NCBI RefSeq assembly: GCF_003096815.1
Contig: NZ_QENY01000025.1
Location: forward strand, 1 to 44,247
Direction of reading: 5' to 3'
DNA: 44,247 nt
Origin: Hallella colorans
GTDB taxonomy: Bacteria; Bacteroidota; Bacteroidia; Bacteroidales; Bacteroidaceae
In this document: positions 8,591-16,300 of the stretch, piece by piece
Layout of the letters: every line of letters starts with the position of its first letter
How positions within the stretch are numbered: the first letter of the stretch is position 1
The notes under the pieces: generated by a model
The model's database searches: none
Told to the model about the DNA's origin: nothing
The model's input: the letters and a program-made list of their open reading frames with translations, nothing else
Translations under genes and position numbers: made by a program

Positions 8591-8758
8591 AATTACTGCT
8601 ATTCAAACAAATATGTTGAACTTTGCAGCGTGATTACAGAGGTGTTTTTGTTACCATACACCACTTCGGGCAACAATGTGTCCGACAAGCCACGGCTACA
8701 GATGGCAGGTGTTAGGACAAGACTTCTGTTCAGGCTACAACTAAAAGCAGTAAAATGT

Positions 8759-9991
8759 ATGAAAGCTATTTTCAGAGCAGTCTTCTATCTCAGAAGCAAT
8801 TATGTGAACAAGGAGGGCAAGACCCCCGTCATGCTGAGAATCTATCTCAACAACGAACGCCTTTCCATCGGCTCGACGGGCATTGCTGTCCAACAGTCCC
8901 AATGGGACAGGGAGAAGGAACGGTTGAAGGGAAGGACAACTGAAGCACTTTCCACCAACCTCGAACTTGACAACATTCAGAGCGGACTCCAGACCATCTT
9001 CAAGAAAGTCGAGATGACGGACGAGGTGTCCTTGGAGCGTATCAAGTCGGAGTATCTTGGTAAGAAGGAGGATGTGGACACCCTAATGAGCCTCTTCAAC
9101 AAACACAACAGTGACGTTGCACGGCAGGTAGGCGTGTCGGTCGAAGCAGCAACCTTACAGAAATACAACGTCTGCAAGAAACACTTCTCAAATTTCCTTC
9201 GTGACAAATACGGTCGATCTGACATCCGCCTGTCCGAACTCGGCTATATCGTGATACACGACTTCGACATTTATCTTAGAACGGTTGTCGGGCAGAATCC
9301 CAACACCGCCACGAGGATGATGAAAACCTTCAAGACAATCACCATTCTGGGCAGGAAACTTGGTGTCCTGCACCATGATCCGTTCCTCAACATCCGTTTT
9401 CACATGGAACCGGTCAATCGTGGATTTCTCACAGACGAGGAAATCCTTAAAATTGCCAACAAGGATTTCGGCATCGGTCGTTTGGAACTTGTAAGGGACG
9501 TGTTCGTATTCTCGTGCTTCACGGGACTTGCGTACATAGACGTGTACAACCTCGCTCCAGAAAACATCGTCACGCTCAACGGCAAGCAGTGGATAATGAC
9601 CAAGCGGCAGAAGACGAGCGTGGAGACCAACGTCCTTTTACTCGATATACCCAAGAGCATCATTGCAAAATATAGTGGCAAGACCTATCGTGACGGCAAA
9701 CTTTTCCCCATGCTGACGAATCAAAAACTGAACAGTTATCTGAAAGAAATTGCCGATATTTGCGGTATCAAAAAGAACCTGACCTTCCACCTTGCCCGGC
9801 ACACATTTGCCACGATGTCCCTATCCAAGGGAGTTCCCATCGAATCCGTAAGTAAGATGTTAGGACACACCAACATCAAGACAACGCAAATTTACGCCCG
9901 TATTACCAATAAGAAGATAGAACACGATATGGATGAACTGGCTGACAAGTTGGGTACTTTCAATACGGCATTAGGCATTTCCTCAAAATAA
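8759..9991 (+). CDS. int: Tyrosine recombinase (integrase) of the conjugative element
   Basis: It integrates and excises the element. From ATG 8759 it has 410 residues, starting MKAIFRAVFYLRSNYVNKEGK; the open frame upstream to 8630 lacks the family pattern and overlaps the repeat region. The order is an Arm-like domain (to about 90), a core-binding SAM-like domain (about 105-210) and the catalytic domain. In the latter HLARH gives Arg347, LGH gives His370 and TQIYARI gives the nucleophile Tyr379; the beta-hairpin Lys is in TKRQKTS. The first catalytic Arg is replaced: FTGLAYID has Ala258, as in the IntDOT group, where Ser is found. Family call is secure. Confidence 0.93.
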   Translation: MKAIFRAVFYLRSNYVNKEGKTPVMLRIYLNNERLSIGSTGIAVQQSQWDREKERLKGRTTEALSTNLELDNIQSGLQTIFKKVEMTDEVSLERIKSEYLGKKEDVDTLMSLFNKHNSDVARQVGVSVEAATLQKYNVCKKHFSNFLRDKYGRSDIRLSELGYIVIHDFDIYLRTVVGQNPNTATRMMKTFKTITILGRKLGVLHHDPFLNIRFHMEPVNRGFLTDEEILKIANKDFGIGRLELVRDVFVFSCFTGLAYIDVYNLAPENIVTLNGKQWIMTKRQKTSVETNVLLLDIPKSIIAKYSGKTYRDGKLFPMLTNQKLNSYLKEIADICGIKKNLTFHLARHTFATMSLSKGVPIESVSKMLGHTNIKTTQIYARITNKKIEHDMDELADKLGTFNTALGISSK

Positions 9992-10018
9992 TGTATATAA
10001 TTCTAAAATTTTGAATTT

Positions 10019-10486
10019 ATGACAACAACAAAGAAAGAACTTTCCTACTTCCGTCTGAAGTTGGAAGCGTATCTCGGAGAGCATTTCCCTGAGAGAGAGA
10101 ATGACAATGCGTTTGTAACCGCTCGCGCAGACGAGGCATTGACGGCTTACTGCGATGCCGTGGCGCAAGGGTTCTCCTACCCCGAAGCAGAGACGATGGC
10201 AAGCGAGGTGCTGTACCACGACCTACACTTCTCAAAGTATGATACCATTGTTTCCGTACTGGAGCAGGAGTTTGAGAAGGAACTGCCAAGTCCGCTTCCC
10301 GAAAGGTTAGCACTAATCCTGCTGAAAAACAAGGCAATTCAAGCGGTATTTGCTAAGTACGAACTCACAGACAACTTTGCGGCAGGTACAGAATACGACA
10401 AACTGTACACCGAACTGACTGGTACAATCGTGCTGCTCATTGAGGTCAATGGTCTGCCGACGATAGGCGGTGAGAACATGGCTTGA
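10019..10486 (+). CDS. DUF1896 family protein
   Basis: It has 155 residues, starting MTTTKKELSYFRLKLEAYL, with the DUF1896 hallmark helices (DNAFVTARADEALTAYCDAVAQG, then YPEAETMASEVLYHDLHFSKYD shown here in shortened memory of the family). The family is nearly confined to Bacteroidetes conjugative elements and its function is unknown. It is predicted to be all-helical, acidic and cytoplasmic. It starts 27 bp after the integrase on the same strand, so it may be read from the int promoter. Confidence 0.8.
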   Translation: MTTTKKELSYFRLKLEAYLGEHFPERENDNAFVTARADEALTAYCDAVAQGFSYPEAETMASEVLYHDLHFSKYDTIVSVLEQEFEKELPSPLPERLALILLKNKAIQAVFAKYELTDNFAAGTEYDKLYTELTGTIVLLIEVNGLPTIGGENMA

Positions 10487-10519
10487 TACTTCACCATCGG
10501 GGGCTTTTGTAGTATCAAG
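10482..10519. repeat. 9-bp inverted repeat over the DUF1896 stop codon
   Basis: CTTGATACT at 10482-10490 and its exact complement at 10511-10519, with a 20-base spacer, form a possible hairpin. No T run follows. Confidence 0.45.
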
Positions 10520-10626
10520 AGCCAAGATAAACGCTCCACTCCACACGTCAAGAGTTTTGCAAACACTTGTCTTTGTGTCGTGTGCGCATCTTGTTATCGC
10601 TCTTGAAACTATTAAAAGCCTCGATT

Positions 10627-10977
10627 ATGAATAATATAATCATCATGAATCAAGACATTCATCAGCCCGCCTTCATCAAGGCAGACGCATCGTATAAAAC
10701 CGAGAAGAACAGGCAGCCACCGAGTTCTCCCAAGCAAGTCCGCCGCTTCGGTTGGACACGCTTCATCGAACTCGCTGTTCTGCTTTCCATCGTTATCGGT
10801 GCGGTTTACCTCATCTCGAAGATAGTTACGCCACAAGTCGTAACCGCCGTTTCGGTTATTCTCGGTTTCCTGATACTACGCTTCATTGTCAGAGTGATAC
10901 TGCAAGTAACCTTTACAATCCTGCGTTGGCTGTTCTGGCTTGCCGTCATCTTGGCAATCCTGCTCTGTGTGCTCTAA
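10627..10977 (+). CDS. Small membrane protein of the conjugative element
   Basis: It has 116 residues from ATG 10627; a second ATG at 10645 is also possible. About 45 polar residues, basic just before the membrane (SPKQVRRFGWTR), are followed by three closely spaced hydrophobic segments: ELAVLLSIVIGAVYLIS, VVTAVSVILGFLILRFIV and the C-terminal LRWLFWLAVILAILLCVL. I do not recognise a family beyond similar small membrane proteins beside int genes in Bacteroidales elements. A terminator follows at 11018. Role unknown. Confidence 0.65.
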   Translation: MNNIIIMNQDIHQPAFIKADASYKTEKNRQPPSSPKQVRRFGWTRFIELAVLLSIVIGAVYLISKIVTPQVVTAVSVILGFLILRFIVRVILQVTFTILRWLFWLAVILAILLCVL

Positions 10978-11017
10978 GGCACAAGGAAAGATATTCTTCG
11001 ATTCATTCTTCTTTATG

Positions 11018-11051
11018 GGTGGTTATCTCGATTGAGGTAGCCACCTTTTTC
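11018..11051 (+). terminator. Rho-independent terminator
   Basis: A 12-bp stem (GGTGGTTATCTC with GAGGTAGCCACC, some G-U pairs, loop GATT) is followed by five T. It closes the int to membrane-protein transcription unit. Confidence 0.75.
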
Positions 11052-11140
11052 ATTTTCCATACTGGCGTTGCACTTTCGCTTCTCACGTCCACATATTCCA
11101 CTTTGATATGCCATAAGTCGGTGCTGATTTCTTTTTATTC

Positions 11141-11272
11141 GCAAAGGTAGTAAGGGGCTACGGCTTGCACAAGGTCAGTGCCTTTGGTTTGTACGGAAAA
11201 TCTCCACACCTACATTTCATTTCGGGTAGTTTTTTCCTACAAAACCTTGTGCCGGCTGCGCCCCCTACCTTG
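11141..11272. repeat. Long imperfect inverted repeat before the pcf block
   Basis: The left arm (11141-11174) includes AGGTAG, GGGGC, CGGC and GCACAAGG. The right arm (11245-11272) holds the complements CCTTGTGC, GCCG, GCCCC and CTACCT in mirror order. The arms are about 30 bp with a 70-base loop. No coding frame in 10978-11333 looks real, so this 356-base gap holds a terminator, a promoter on the minus strand and this structure. Confidence 0.6.
11142..11172 (-). promoter_or_regulatory. Leftward Bacteroidetes-type promoter, candidate small-RNA promoter
   Basis: On the minus strand TTG (11172-11170) is followed after exactly 20 bases by TACCTTTG (11149-11142), matching TTTG-N19/20-TAnnTTTG. 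It would start RNA near 11135 reading toward the terminator hairpin at 11018. No gene is found downstream on that strand, so an antisense or small RNA is possible. Confidence 0.45.
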
Positions 11273-11333
11273 TTCTTGCTACAAAAAGGAATCAGCATAC
11301 TCCGATCTTTGGACGCATAAAAAAAATGTCATT

Positions 11334-11765
11334 ATGGAACAGCAGAAAGTAAATATCACATCTTCGATGAAGAAAAAAGGATATAGCTCCTCCTCTCATT
11401 ACCGCATAAGTTCGGTGGTTGATGAAAGTGAGCGTTTGGTGGCAACTAAGTTTGTGCAGTGGGATGTTGAGCCTTTGGAAACTTTGAGCCACAGCAAGGT
11501 TTATTTATTGCGTGTGAAACTCAATCGTGGGGAGCGAATGAGCCGTGAGGAAAAGAATTGGCTTGCCGAAGCGGTGAACACTAACACCTACTTCCGTACA
11601 GCCGTACCCCTTATGGGTTATCGGTTTGACTTTATGGACGTATTGAAGAAGTATTTGGTCAATCAATACGGACATTGGGCAGAGTATTACGCACCCGACA
11701 GAACAAGCCTAAGAGCCTACCTATATGGACGCATCAATCAAATAGTAGAAATTCCCAAATATTAA
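11334..11765 (+). CDS. Hypothetical protein at the head of the pcf block
   Basis: It has 143 residues from ATG 11334 (the frame is open upstream to 11178 but that lies in the inverted repeat). It is basic at the N-terminus, then reads ESERLVATKFVQWDVEPLE and GYRFDFMDVLKKYLVNQYGHWAEYYAPD. It resembles short uncharacterised proteins that accompany PcfK/ArdA/PcfJ genes on Bacteroidales elements, but I cannot name a domain. It is 6 bp upstream of the PcfK-like gene and probably translated with it. Confidence 0.65.
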   Translation: MEQQKVNITSSMKKKGYSSSSHYRISSVVDESERLVATKFVQWDVEPLETLSHSKVYLLRVKLNRGERMSREEKNWLAEAVNTNTYFRTAVPLMGYRFDFMDVLKKYLVNQYGHWAEYYAPDRTSLRAYLYGRINQIVEIPKY

Positions 11766-11771
11766 ACGACT

Positions 11772-12188
11772 ATGAAAGGAACAGAACATTTTACGAGAGC
11801 AATAGCCGAGTATCTCAATCAGCGTGCAGCGACAGACCCTTTGTTTGCGCCCAACTTGATGAAGCCTAACAAGAGCATCGAGGAGTGTGTAACCTACATC
11901 TTGAACCAAGTGCAGGCGAGTGGCTGCAATGGATTTGAGGACGATGAAATCTACTCAATGGCGGTACACTACTATGACGAGGATGAAATTGAAGTAGGAA
12001 AGGAAATCACTTGCAGAATGGCAGTAAATCATCTTGTAGAACTCACAGAGGAGGAGAAAGCCGAAGCAAGGCAAGAAGCCATCAAGCAGTACCAACGTGA
12101 GGAACTCGCCAAGATACAGAGCCGTAACGCAAGACCACAAAAGAAAGAAACGGCAGAGGTTGCACAACCTTCATTGTTTGACTTCTAA
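11772..12188 (+). CDS. PcfK-like protein with C-terminal clamp-binding motif
   Basis: It has 138 residues with the PcfK-like pattern: MKGTEHFTRAIAEYLNQRA, an IEECVTYILNQVQ helix and DDEIYSMAVHYYDEDEIEV. PcfK and PcfJ were named from a conjugative plasmid and are found on many Bacteroidales elements; their function is not settled. The last residues QPSLFDF match the QxxLF-type beta sliding-clamp binding peptide, set after a charged linker (residues about 95-130). That suggests a link to DNA replication of the transferred strand. It is followed 12 bp later by ardA. Confidence 0.8.
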   Translation: MKGTEHFTRAIAEYLNQRAATDPLFAPNLMKPNKSIEECVTYILNQVQASGCNGFEDDEIYSMAVHYYDEDEIEVGKEITCRMAVNHLVELTEEEKAEARQEAIKQYQREELAKIQSRNARPQKKETAEVAQPSLFDF

Positions 12189-12200
12189 AAAGCAAAGACT

Positions 12201-12731
12201 ATGGAACGATACGATTTAAGCGAAGCACGCATCTATGTAGGCACTTATGCCAAGTACAACGAAGGCTCACTAAGAGGTAAGTGGATAGACCTTTCTGATT
12301 GTTACGACCAAGACGAGTTTATGGAGGTATGCCACGAACTCCACCAAGACGAGGAAGAACCCGAATTGATGTTCCAAGATTGGGAGAACATACCCGAAGA
12401 ACTCATTGACGAGGGGCATTTGGATAGCAACTTCTTTGAACTGAGGGACGAGGTGGAGAATTTGGACGGTATGAATGTGAGTGCCTTTTGGATATGGGTA
12501 GAGAATACCGGCAAGGATTTAACCGAGTCCGTCTATTACCTAATGAGACAATTCAATTCCGCTTTTGTAGGCAGATATGTGAACAAAGAAGAGTTTGCAA
12601 GGGAAATAGTAAGTATGGAACACGAACTATCCGAGTTTGCAGAACGATATTTCGATTATGACAAGTATGCGGACGAACTCTTTGACGAGGGGTATTGGTT
12701 TGAGAGTGGATATGTATTCCGCGACGAGTAA
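12201..12731 (+). CDS. ardA: ArdA-type antirestriction protein
   Basis: ArdA proteins mimic DNA and block type I restriction enzymes, protecting the element as it enters a new host. The 176-residue frame starts with the typical ARIYVGTYAKYNEGSLRGKWIDLSD shape (beta strand, then G-KW-DL) and is strongly acidic throughout (DQDEFMEVCHELHQDEEEPE). The motif NAFVGRY-like element appears as FNSAFVGRYVNKEEFA, and the C-terminus DYDKYADELFDEGYWF matches the family. It lies between the PcfK-like and PcfJ-like genes on one strand. Confidence 0.9.
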   Translation: MERYDLSEARIYVGTYAKYNEGSLRGKWIDLSDCYDQDEFMEVCHELHQDEEEPELMFQDWENIPEELIDEGHLDSNFFELRDEVENLDGMNVSAFWIWVENTGKDLTESVYYLMRQFNSAFVGRYVNKEEFAREIVSMEHELSEFAERYFDYDKYADELFDEGYWFESGYVFRDE

Positions 12732-12748
12732 AACAAGGAGGACAGAAA

Positions 12749-14020
12749 ATGAAACCAAGAAATAAATATGAGAAGGCAGTCCTTGCCGAGAGTAAGCACC
12801 TTCGCCCGATAACCAAGACACAGAGCAAATGGGCATTCCGTGAATGTATAGACCATTTCGCCTACCGACTGCCCAAAGGTCGCACAACGTGTATGGATTG
12901 TGGGCATAGTTGGACAATAGAAAAGCCTACGGACACTTGCACCTGCCCCCATTGCGGGGCAAGGTTGCAGGTCAAGGGAACCTTTCAACGCAAGATTAGG
13001 CAGAAGCAGTACTTTACGATACTTACCGCTTGCGGAGAGTACCAAGTACTAAGAATGTTTCTTCTTTCCGTGGAAATGGAGAAAGGTTGCAAGGCATCTT
13101 CATATACCTTTGAAATCGGTCAGTATTGGTGGAACGCACAAGGAAGAAAAACGATTATTGCCGTTCAACGAACATTAGGCAGATACATTGACACCTTTTC
13201 TTTCTGTTCGCCAATGGCAGTACGCAACGACAACGAAGCCTACCGCCATATATCGTACTCACCGATATATCCCAAGTTCAAGGTTACGGACACACTCCGC
13301 AGGAATGGTTTTGAGGACAACTTCCACAATATAGTGCCTACTGAACTCATACCAGCATTGCTTTCCGATAGCCGTGTAGAAACCTTGTTGAAGTCGGGAC
13401 AAATCCCGCTACTCAAATTCTTCATGCACAATGGTCGAAGAAGCATTGATAGCTATTGGGCATCTATCCGCATCTGTTTGCGAAACGGCTACCATATAGA
13501 GGACGGAAGTCTATGGTGTGATATGGTGGATATGCTCAATCAATTAGGCAAGGATATTCACAATGCCAAGTATGTTTGCCCCACCGACCTAAGAGCAGCG
13601 CACGACCATTACCAAACCAAGCGCAGGGCAAGGCAGGAGCGTGAGAACATTATCAAGAAGCGCAAGGAAGCGATGGAAGCCGAACAAGCATACAAGCAAC
13701 TCAAAGCAAAATTCTTTGGCATAGAGTTTACGGACGGCATTATCCGCATCCACGTTTTGGAGAGTGTGCAGGAGCATTTGGAGGAAGGCACGGCAATGCA
13801 TCATTGCGTATATGACGCACACTATTACAGCAAACCGCAGTCGCTTATCTTCTCTGCAACAAAGGACGGCGAGCGCATCGAGACCATCGAGGTATCATTG
13901 GAAACAATGAAAGTGGTGCAAAGTCGTGGAGTGTACAACAAGAACACTGAGTACCACGAGCAGATACTCGCCTTGATGCAGAAGAATATGAGGATGATAG
14001 AGCAGAGAGCAACCGCATAA
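12749..14020 (+). CDS. PcfJ-like protein
   Basis: It has 423 residues. A zinc-binding pair is seen near residues 48-72 (CMDCGH and CTCPHCG). The central part reads TACGEYQVLRMFLLSVEM and GQYWWNAQGRKTIIAVQR, and the C-terminal PcfJ core has MHHCVYDAHYYSKPQSLIFSA followed by IETIEVSLETMKVVQSRGVYNK. A basic helical stretch (KRRARQERENIIKKRKEAME) separates the halves. PcfJ proteins accompany PcfK on conjugative elements; zinc and basic segments suggest nucleic-acid binding. It starts 17 bp after ardA. Confidence 0.85.
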   Translation: MKPRNKYEKAVLAESKHLRPITKTQSKWAFRECIDHFAYRLPKGRTTCMDCGHSWTIEKPTDTCTCPHCGARLQVKGTFQRKIRQKQYFTILTACGEYQVLRMFLLSVEMEKGCKASSYTFEIGQYWWNAQGRKTIIAVQRTLGRYIDTFSFCSPMAVRNDNEAYRHISYSPIYPKFKVTDTLRRNGFEDNFHNIVPTELIPALLSDSRVETLLKSGQIPLLKFFMHNGRRSIDSYWASIRICLRNGYHIEDGSLWCDMVDMLNQLGKDIHNAKYVCPTDLRAAHDHYQTKRRARQERENIIKKRKEAMEAEQAYKQLKAKFFGIEFTDGIIRIHVLESVQEHLEEGTAMHHCVYDAHYYSKPQSLIFSATKDGERIETIEVSLETMKVVQSRGVYNKNTEYHEQILALMQKNMRMIEQRATA

Positions 14021-14041
14021 CAATCCATTAAACAAGGGAAT

Positions 14042-14296
14042 ATGAAAGTACAGGTAGAAGGCATTATTTGTAATTGGGCAGATGAGATACCCAACGTCAT
14101 CGTGAGAGTTATCAATGCCATAAGCATAGCCGAGAACAAGGAGGAGTTGCAGACCGCACTCCTCCAAATCTCCCAAGAAACGGAACTTGACAAGTTCTTT
14201 GTCTATGGTTACGGAGCGCATCACTTTTGGCTCACTCATCGCAGGTTATCGAATGGCGAGCCGATGGAACACAGATTACTCATTGCTGAATTTTGA
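14042..14296 (+). CDS. Hypothetical 84-residue protein
   Basis: The frame starts MKVQVEGIICNWADEIPNVI and contains ELDKFFVYGYGAHHFWLTHR. It is 21 bp after the PcfJ-like gene on the same strand and ends 4 bp before the next gene, so it belongs to the same unit. No domain is recognised. Confidence 0.6.
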   Translation: MKVQVEGIICNWADEIPNVIVRVINAISIAENKEELQTALLQISQETELDKFFVYGYGAHHFWLTHRRLSNGEPMEHRLLIAEF

Positions 14297-14300
14297 AAAT

Positions 14301-14519
14301 ATGGAAAGAAAAGTTTACAGAGTACGCACCCAATACGTTTTTGAAGGTATGTTTGAGGTAGTAGCCACAAACCGAGAGGAAGCCGAGCGCAAAATCCTTG
14401 AAGATTGTGGTATGGTGATGGGCAGAGGAGTACATACCATCCTGTCCGATGAACAAATCAACTGGGCTTTTGAAACCCACCCCGAAGAACGGATAATTGA
14501 AACTATTGAAAAGTCCTAA
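14301..14519 (+). CDS. Hypothetical 72-residue protein
   Basis: From ATG 14301 it reads MERKVYRVRTQYVFEGMFEV, then ATNREEAERKILEDCG. The beta-strand/helix layout with EVVATNREEAERKI is that of small proteins whose strand F-x-F/V precedes an A-xx-A helix, seen often on these elements. It is the last gene of the pcf block, with a terminator 8 bp after its stop. Confidence 0.6.
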   Translation: MERKVYRVRTQYVFEGMFEVVATNREEAERKILEDCGMVMGRGVHTILSDEQINWAFETHPEERIIETIEKS

Positions 14520-14527
14520 CACAATGA

Positions 14528-14566
14528 GCCACGCAACCTCAAAAATTGCGTGGCTTCTTTTCTTTC
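14528..14566 (+). terminator. Rho-independent terminator of the pcf block
   Basis: A perfect 9-bp stem (GCCACGCAA with TTGCGTGGC, 9-base loop) is followed by TTCTTTTCTTT. A further complementary purine tract, AAAGAAAAGAAG, lies about 25 bases on and could extend the fold. Confidence 0.82.
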
Positions 14567-14689
14567 TCTTTGAACAAGCAGGCGACCAAAGAAAAGAAGC
14601 AAAAGAAAGTCGCAAGAGTTATTTTGCCAATATTATATATCACACAAAATAAAAGATGAACCAAATTAGATTTTAGATGGAGTCCCTTC

Positions 14690-15664
14690 CTATTTGGGAT
14701 GCATCTCAATCTGCCCCACACGATAGTTTTCGTCTATCTTGTGGATACGGAAAATGAAGACTCGCTTATTGTCAGCAAGGAAGTTGATAAGCACTGTGTC
14801 GAACTTGTCAGCAGTGATGTAGTTCTCTTCTATATTGTAGTCAGCTAGCGCTCCAGTAACCACATCTGCGATACGGTTAAAATCATCAAAGAAAGGCTTC
14901 ACCTTGTCGTCAGGAGTGGAGGTACAGAACTGAAACTGTTTACCACCAAGCATGTTGTGCTGATAGAATCTGAATATCGGCACAATTATATTATCCTTGC
15001 CTGAGATAACTTTGTCACGGTCGCTGAACCATCCGAATATCTCTATCGGCAATTTCTCAAGAACCTTCACCGATACATATGCCCCGAGAAATGCCGTAAT
15101 CAAGATGTCGTTGAACAATTTAATGTCAGGATTCTTGCCGTTAAGCGTTGCGAGTTGCTGGTTTATTGTATTCACCACTTTCTCATAATGCTTTAGAATT
15201 TCTTTATTGCAAGCCGTTTTCTTCCATTCTTCATAGCAGTCGCATATCATTTGAAACGTTTCTTTGACTTTCTTCAAACATTGGCCGTACGTTCGAGCAA
15301 GGAAATGCTTTCTGTCGTTGAACACAAATGAGAATACCAACACGTTTTCGTTCTTCAAGTAAGACAGGAAGTCTTTGTCCACCGTGTTCGTCTTCTTGAT
15401 GTCTGATGGTTGCATGTCGTGAATCTTCTGTTGCATTTCAGTGTACTTCGCTTCGTTCTCAAATGGCATAAGTACAAAAGTCATCACATCATTGGCTTTA
15501 TTCTTGTCATCAAGGCAATAGTCACTGAACATCAGCCACTTGCTACAACTTGAGTTCTTGTGTTGATACTCAGCAATTACACCTTCCATCTCCGCATTGG
15601 CGAAAAACTCATCTAACAAAACATGTATAGGATGCTTGGGGATTTTACAATTATTCATAATCAA
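14690..15664 (-). CDS. Unknown protein, possible DUF3800-like cargo gene
   Basis: It has 324 residues starting MIMNNCKIPKHPIHVLLDEFF (a start at the third residue is equally possible). I do not recognise it with confidence. WLMFSDYCLDDKNKANDVMT could be the first acidic strand, and FNRIADVVTGALADYN resembles the C-terminal ADxxAGA motif of DUF3800, an RNase H-fold family found on mobile and defence islands. It is more AT-rich than its neighbours, has its own promoter-like sequence (15677-15708), and lies alone between the pcf block and the end of the tra operon. That placement suggests a cargo gene gained later. Confidence 0.6.
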   Translation of the reverse strand: MIMNNCKIPKHPIHVLLDEFFANAEMEGVIAEYQHKNSSCSKWLMFSDYCLDDKNKANDVMTFVLMPFENEAKYTEMQQKIHDMQPSDIKKTNTVDKDFLSYLKNENVLVFSFVFNDRKHFLARTYGQCLKKVKETFQMICDCYEEWKKTACNKEILKHYEKVVNTINQQLATLNGKNPDIKLFNDILITAFLGAYVSVKVLEKLPIEIFGWFSDRDKVISGKDNIIVPIFRFYQHNMLGGKQFQFCTSTPDDKVKPFFDDFNRIADVVTGALADYNIEENYITADKFDTVLINFLADNKRVFIFRIHKIDENYRVGQIEMHPK

Positions 15665-15676
15665 AAATATTTATTG

Positions 15677-15708
15677 TAAATATACTATAAAAAATCAAAA
15701 AGTCCAAA
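15677..15708 (-). promoter_or_regulatory. Putative promoter of the isolated cargo gene
   Basis: On the minus strand TTTG (15708-15705) is followed after 20 bases by TATATTTA (15684-15677), one base from the Bacteroidetes -7 box TAnnTTTG. It lies 13 bp before the start at 15664, so the leader would be very short. Confidence 0.4.
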
Positions 15709-15782
15709 TTATTGATGTTTTTTTTGCAGAATTAGGTATGCGTGTAACATCTTCCTAAGCAAAATCTCTACTTATTTGACAA

Positions 15783-16289
15783 TTAGGGTATATAAAACAG
15801 GGCAAACTCCACATTTCGTCGTTTGACCAATCCATTCAAAACTTTTCCTTTGTACCTGCAGAACGAAACATACTCCCGATAAAAGTTCCTATCTCCTGCC
15901 TCTATCTTTCGTAGCAGCCTACTCTTGGGGTGCTTACCATAACCGAGCAATCGCCCTACACCCACATTGTAGGCAAGCAAGGTCAGCAGCAGCGCATCCT
16001 TACCATAGCCTTTGAAGTGTTCAAAGCATTTCCAAAGGTCGGCACGCAGCAGGGAGTCCGCCTGCCGTTCCGTCATATCCGCCGTGAAACGCTCTCCCCG
16101 TTGCAGCTGATGCCCATAGCCAACATACGGATAATTCTTCCAGCCGTGCAATCCCTCAAAGTATTTTACTACGACTACCGCACGCTCAAAAGGTGGCAAG
16201 TCTGCCAGCCGCACCCTGCGCTGGGCAAGGGTCGGCTGACAGAACAGGCAGAACACACAAAGTAAAATGAAAGAATTTATCGTTCGCAT
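15783..16289 (-). CDS. Transfer-associated lysozyme (T4-lysozyme-like)
   Basis: It probably opens peptidoglycan for assembly of the mating apparatus. The 168-residue frame starts at ATG 16289 with a signal peptide (ILLCVFCLFCQPTLAQRR). The catalytic region of the GH24/phage lysozyme type is visible: VVVKYFEGLHGWKNYPYVGYGHQLQ has the catalytic Glu followed by the GYGH motif, and ALLLTLLAYNVGVGRLLG is the usual A-x-x-S/A-x-x-FN-G-like helix. It is the last gene of the leftward tra operon, 11 bp after traQ. Confidence 0.85.
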   Translation of the reverse strand: MRTINSFILLCVFCLFCQPTLAQRRVRLADLPPFERAVVVVKYFEGLHGWKNYPYVGYGHQLQRGERFTADMTERQADSLLRADLWKCFEHFKGYGKDALLLTLLAYNVGVGRLLGYGKHPKSRLLRKIEAGDRNFYREYVSFCRYKGKVLNGLVKRRNVEFALFYIP

Positions 16290-16300
16290 CAATTATGGTC

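Noticed and set aside
8618..8626. GAACTTTGC before the integrase as an att core or -7 box
   Set aside because: It lacks the TA of either consensus and no partner copy or spaced -33 element was found.
8253..8758. tRNA gene as integration target near the integrase
   Set aside because: No cloverleaf arms or T-loop sequence could be found on either strand.
11141..11285. Repeat-rich gap as a CRISPR array
   Set aside because: There is only one imperfect inverted repeat pair, no regular direct repeats and no cas genes.
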